A DNA stretch of 64,000 nt from Bacillus tuaregi (GTDB lineage Bacteria > Bacillota > Bacilli > Bacillales > Cytobacillaceae), in contig NZ_LT629731.1 in NCBI RefSeq assembly GCF_900104575.1, forward strand, positions 3,767,557-3,831,556. Direction: 5' to 3'. The notes beneath the pieces were generated by a model. It made no database searches. It saw only the letters and a program-made list of their open reading frames with translations, and was not told the origin of the DNA. The position numbers and the translations under genes are program-made. Below, one piece after another: positions 61,406 through 64,000 of this stretch (the stretch's first letter is position 1; the number at the start of each line of letters is the position of its first letter).

Positions 61406-63013
61406 TTAAATTTCCTTATACATAAAATAATCAAAGTCAGCTGGTTTGTCCATGCCGCTTACATCTTGACAATGCATTCCTACGAATGCTCCTGTAAAGA
61501 ATCCGCCACCACGAATGTAATCATCAGATAGTTTGTAGGAATGGAATTTCACAGGAAGATCATTCCACTCCTTTCCATCGAAGGAATATGAGAATTGATA
61601 GAAATGCTCACGAACCATCACTTTAAAATGTACATTTTCAACAGCTTCAGGCACTTCAATTTCTGAACCTTGAATCGGATGCGAAAAGGCAAAATTATCG
61701 CTACGAACAATGTCAATGATTCGACCCTTCTCTTCATGCCAAGTGACTTGAATAGATGTCCAATTCTCAGTATTGTAATAGCATACTAATCCTGCAGCCT
61801 GCTGGAACGTGTCAGGTCTGAACGATACACTTGTACCTGCATCAAAGTTGTAGGCTTGCCAGCGTCTTGCCACTAATGCCTGTGTAAAGGTTGATGTTAA
61901 AGACTCTTTTCCATAAAGACGTAAATGTCCTGGACGATCTGTTAATGACATGATATCGTCTGTTAATGGAATTCGTAAGGACTGGAAGTGAATATTTAAA
62001 CTTGGATTGTCAAAATGATCGAACTCTTCATAATTACGCTCCCACTTCACTTCTTCCATTTGAGGCCCTTCAACCTCTAGCGAACCCTCTCTTCCACCCA
62101 CTACATACGGCCAGCCATCTCTCCATTCCAATTTTTGAATCGCCGTTTCTCTTCCTAATGGACAATAGCCTCTATTATCACGTACTGGCTGTCCTTCATG
62201 CGGCAGTGGTCTGCCTGTTAAGTGAGCGATATACCATTCATCCGTATGCGTTTGAACAATGGAAGCATGGCCGCATTTCTGTAATGGATTTCTTGGATCA
62301 TGCCATGATGAGAGAATCGGATTTTCCGGATGAAGCTCATATGGACCTTCAATATTCTTTGATCTTGCTAAAGTAGAAGCATGCTCATATCGAGTGCCCC
62401 CCTCTGCAGTTAATAAATAATAATAATCTCCGATATGGTACAAGTGCGGTGCTTCAGTTAGCATAATGTCTGTACCTTTAAAAATGACTTGTGGTTTACC
62501 AATTAAACGTTTTTCTTCATGAGAATACTCCTGCATAACAATCCCAGCAAATGGATGGTTATAGCTTCTTGGGTCCCACAGCATATTCACTAAATATTTT
62601 CTTCCATCAGTGTCATGGAATAAGGAAGCATCAAACCCAGAGCCATTTAATCGTATCGGCTCGCTCCAGTCTCCATCCACTGTGTCACAAGTCACTAAAT
62701 AGTTATGACAGTCCTTCCAAGCACCATCTGTTACTTTAACATCTGTGTAAATAAGCCAAAACTTTCCGTCTGCATAACTTAAAGCGGGAGCCCAAATTCC
62801 GCCCGAATTTGGATTTCCCTTCATATTTAACTGTGATACGCGATTTAATGGGCGTGCCACAAGCTGCCAATTGACCAAGTCCTTAGAGTGATGAATTAAT
62901 ACACCTGGAAACCATTCGAAGGTAGAAACGGCAATATAGTAATCATCCCCTGCACGGCACATACTTGGATCAGGATTAAAACCTCTTAAGACTGGATTTT
63001 GAATTTTTGTCAT
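61406..63013 (-). CDS. Beta-xylosidase/glycoside hydrolase family 43
   Basis: A 535-residue cytoplasmic enzyme (no signal peptide) that splits xylo-oligosaccharides. The catalytic base Asp lies in [13 protein letters not shown] at the N-terminus, the second Asp in [13 protein letters not shown] and the acid Glu in [18 protein letters not shown]. Residues 1-315 form the five-bladed propeller; the rest is the C-terminal beta-sandwich of XynB-type enzymes. The ATG at 63013 has GAGAGG nine bases before it. XylR and CcpA-type sites lie upstream, which supports xylan catabolism. Confidence 0.93.
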   Translation of the reverse strand: MTKIQNPVLRGFNPDPSMCRAGDDYYIAVSTFEWFPGVLIHHSKDLVNWQLVARPLNRVSQLNMKGNPNSGGIWAPALSYADGKFWLIYTDVKVTDGAWKDCHNYLVTCDTVDGDWSEPIRLNGSGFDASLFHDTDGRKYLVNMLWDPRSYNHPFAGIVMQEYSHEEKRLIGKPQVIFKGTDIMLTEAPHLYHIGDYYYLLTAEGGTRYEHASTLARSKNIEGPYELHPENPILSSWHDPRNPLQKCGHASIVQTHTDEWYIAHLTGRPLPHEGQPVRDNRGYCPLGRETAIQKLEWRDGWPYVVGGREGSLEVEGPQMEEVKWERNYEEFDHFDNPSLNIHFQSLRIPLTDDIMSLTDRPGHLRLYGKESLTSTFTQALVARRWQAYNFDAGTSVSFRPDTFQQAAGLVCYYNTENWTSIQVTWHEEKGRIIDIVRSDNFAFSHPIQGSEIEVPEAVENVHFKVMVREHFYQFSYSFDGKEWNDLPVKFHSYKLSDDYIRGGGFFTGAFVGMHCQDVSGMDKPADFDYFMYKEI

Positions 63014-63162
63014 ATCTATCATCCTCTCGCTCTTAATTCAGCTACTATTCTGCTGTGTTCTTTTTCATCTAATTTGTAGAGATTAATTTAACTTTCATAT
63101 CCCATTATCAAATTGCTTACATTTTATTTATTGTGAAGCAGCATTTCCTTATATCATTTATT

Positions 63163-63176
63163 TGTATGCGTTTTCA
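63163..63176. promoter_or_regulatory. Candidate catabolite-responsive element (cre)
   Basis: TGTATGCGTTTTCA differs at one position from the cre consensus TGWNANCGNTNWCA. It lies about 150 bases upstream of the xylosidase start, consistent with CcpA control. Confidence 0.5.
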
Positions 63177-63265
63177 TATTTCGAATAAAACAGAAATGAA
63201 ATACTGCATCAATGCACTTCCTCTTAATACTAAACTTATAACTATATTTCTAGTCAGTTAGTTAG

Positions 63266-63290
63266 TTAGTTTGTTTATTGAACCAACTAA
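63266..63290. promoter_or_regulatory. XylR operator upstream of the xylosidase gene
   Basis: TTAGTTTGTTT and AACCAACTAA are separated by four bases; the known Bacillus xyl operator has TTAGTTTGTTT and AACAAACTAA with the same spacing, so only one arm base differs. It is preceded by three further TTAG repeats. It lies in a 395-base gap that otherwise holds only the cre site and a terminator. Confidence 0.75.
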
Positions 63291-63374
63291 TTAAACTTTA
63301 TCTAATTTCTTATAATAAATCAACTGTATTCTTTCAAATTATTTTTCTAATTGGAATGTCACAAGGACAATCAA

Positions 63375-63402
63375 GAGACCATGGTGTTAAACCCATGGCC
63401 TT
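63375..63402 (-). terminator. Terminator of the phosphoketolase gene
   Basis: GACCATGG and CCATGGCC pair around eight bases with one mismatch, six to seven bases after the stop codon on the minus strand. The following sequence is only moderately T-rich. Confidence 0.5.
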
Positions 63403-63408
63403 GTTTCA

Positions 63409-64000
63409 TTATTTCATGTCTTTCCAAACCCAGTTCTCTACTTCTGGTAAATCAGTGCCTTCCTCACGGATGAATTGATTGTGTTTTTCAACCATATTCT
63501 CCATTTCAGTGACAATATGTGAGTACTTATCGGCATTTGGTAAGTTTAGAGCGGCTTCCTTGACAAGATCAAATCGGTCCATTTGATTTAGAACACGCAT
63601 ATCAAACGGTGTAGTAATATCTCCGTTTTCACGATAACCATGTACGTGTAAGTTATGGTTGCGGCGTTCAAAGAATAAATCTTTGATAAGACCTTCATAA
63701 CCATGGAAAGCAAAGATAACTGGCTTGTCCTTTGTAAAGAATCCATCAAACTCCTCATCTGATAAACCGCGTGGGTCTAGCTTTTGACTTCTCAATCTTA
63801 ATAGGTCAAGAACGTTAATATAACGTATCTTTAGTTCAGGCAGCTTTTCGTGCAGGATAGAGATGGCCGCTAAGCTTTCGATGGTTGGTTCAGTACCTGC
63901 TGAAGCGAAGACAATGTCTGGTTCACCATCATGGTCCGTGCTTGCCCAGTCAATAATCTTCAGGCCTTTATCCACCAATTCCTGTGCTTCATCAGCAGAG
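63409..64000 (-). CDS. xfp: Xylulose-5-phosphate/fructose-6-phosphate phosphoketolase (C-terminal part)
   Basis: The frame is open to the right edge, so only the last 197 residues are seen. They match the C-terminal domain of phosphoketolase: [54 protein letters not shown], the stretch [20 protein letters not shown] and the end ENWVWKDMK. The enzyme splits xylulose 5-phosphate with phosphate to acetyl phosphate and glyceraldehyde 3-phosphate. Lying directly upstream of a XylR-type operator and the xylosidase, it fits a pentose breakdown locus. Confidence 0.93.
   Translation of the reverse strand, partial: SADEAQELVDKGLKIIDWASTDHDGEPDIVFASAGTEPTIESLAAISILHEKLPELKIRYINVLDLLRLRSQKLDPRGLSDEEFDGFFTKDKPVIFAFHGYEGLIKDLFFERRNHNLHVHGYRENGDITTPFDMRVLNQMDRFDLVKEAALNLPNADKYSHIVTEMENMVEKHNQFIREEGTDLPEVENWVWKDMK

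Noticed and set aside
63250-63275. Short tandem TTAG repeat as a CRISPR-like or satellite repeat
   Set aside because: Only four units of four bases, running into the XylR operator; no spacer structure.

Overview
The window looks like chromosomal DNA of a facultatively anaerobic member of the Bacillaceae (Neobacillus/Mesobacillus/Cytobacillus-like). This is inferred from the low G+C content, strong AGGAGG ribosome binding sites, frequent TTG/GTG starts, and Bacillus-type proteins (DbpA, flotillin, TenI, XylR- and NikR-type operators). No rRNA, tRNA, CRISPR array or prophage was seen.

Layout. 1-6.5 kb: a partial MFS transporter, a LysR/MFS divergent pair, a His-rich small protein, D-serine ammonia-lyase and a MerR/TipAS regulator. 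6.7-12.6 kb: a sulfur-related block with a TDT/SLAC1-like membrane protein diverging from a sulfide:quinone reductase-like flavoprotein, a 47-residue ORF and a BASS/ACR3-like transporter, with three CsoR/CstR-type operators. A PAS histidine kinase with an NreB-like cysteine spacing and its response regulator follow. 12.7-16.3 kb: DbpA, an SDR without the usual catalytic Tyr/Lys, and CysQ.

16.4-26.4 kb, all on the minus strand: a nitrate respiration and sensing cluster. In transcription order it holds a NarI-like cytochrome b, a Nas/NarB-type molybdopterin subunit without a Tat signal, a four-cluster ferredoxin, a Tat-exported Rieske protein, a small membrane protein, two orphan proteins, NarK, a soluble histidine kinase, a NarL-type regulator, an NreA-like GAF protein and a triple-PAS kinase. 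This combination is the most interesting system in the window. 26.6-32.5 kb: a BCCT transporter, then thiS-thiF-thiG-thiH-tenI, the tyrosine-dependent thiazole pathway, with a promoter/terminator leader and no recognisable TPP riboswitch. 33.1-35.5 kb: a 791-residue protein with two class I prenyl-synthase-like halves.

35.8-43.6 kb: a glycine-riboswitch-controlled amino acid permease, a YitT-family protein and SstT, then an unusual transposase-like gene interrupted by an IS110-family element whose non-coding end can fold into a bridge-RNA-like structure. 43.7-50.5 kb: small membrane proteins, UspA, FabG-like SDR, MFS, flotillin and a UbiA-type prenyltransferase. 50.5-58.8 kb: a NitT/TauT ABC system and a nikR-led nickel/peptide ABC operon with a NikR-type operator. 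59-64 kb: a NorA-like MFS protein, an orphan NMT1-like lipoprotein, a GH43 beta-xylosidase with XylR and cre sites, and the C-terminal part of phosphoketolase.

Together the genes describe a soil- or sediment-type bacillus that oxidises or detoxifies sulfide, respires or reduces nitrate under NarL-type control, and uses pentoses through phosphoketolase.
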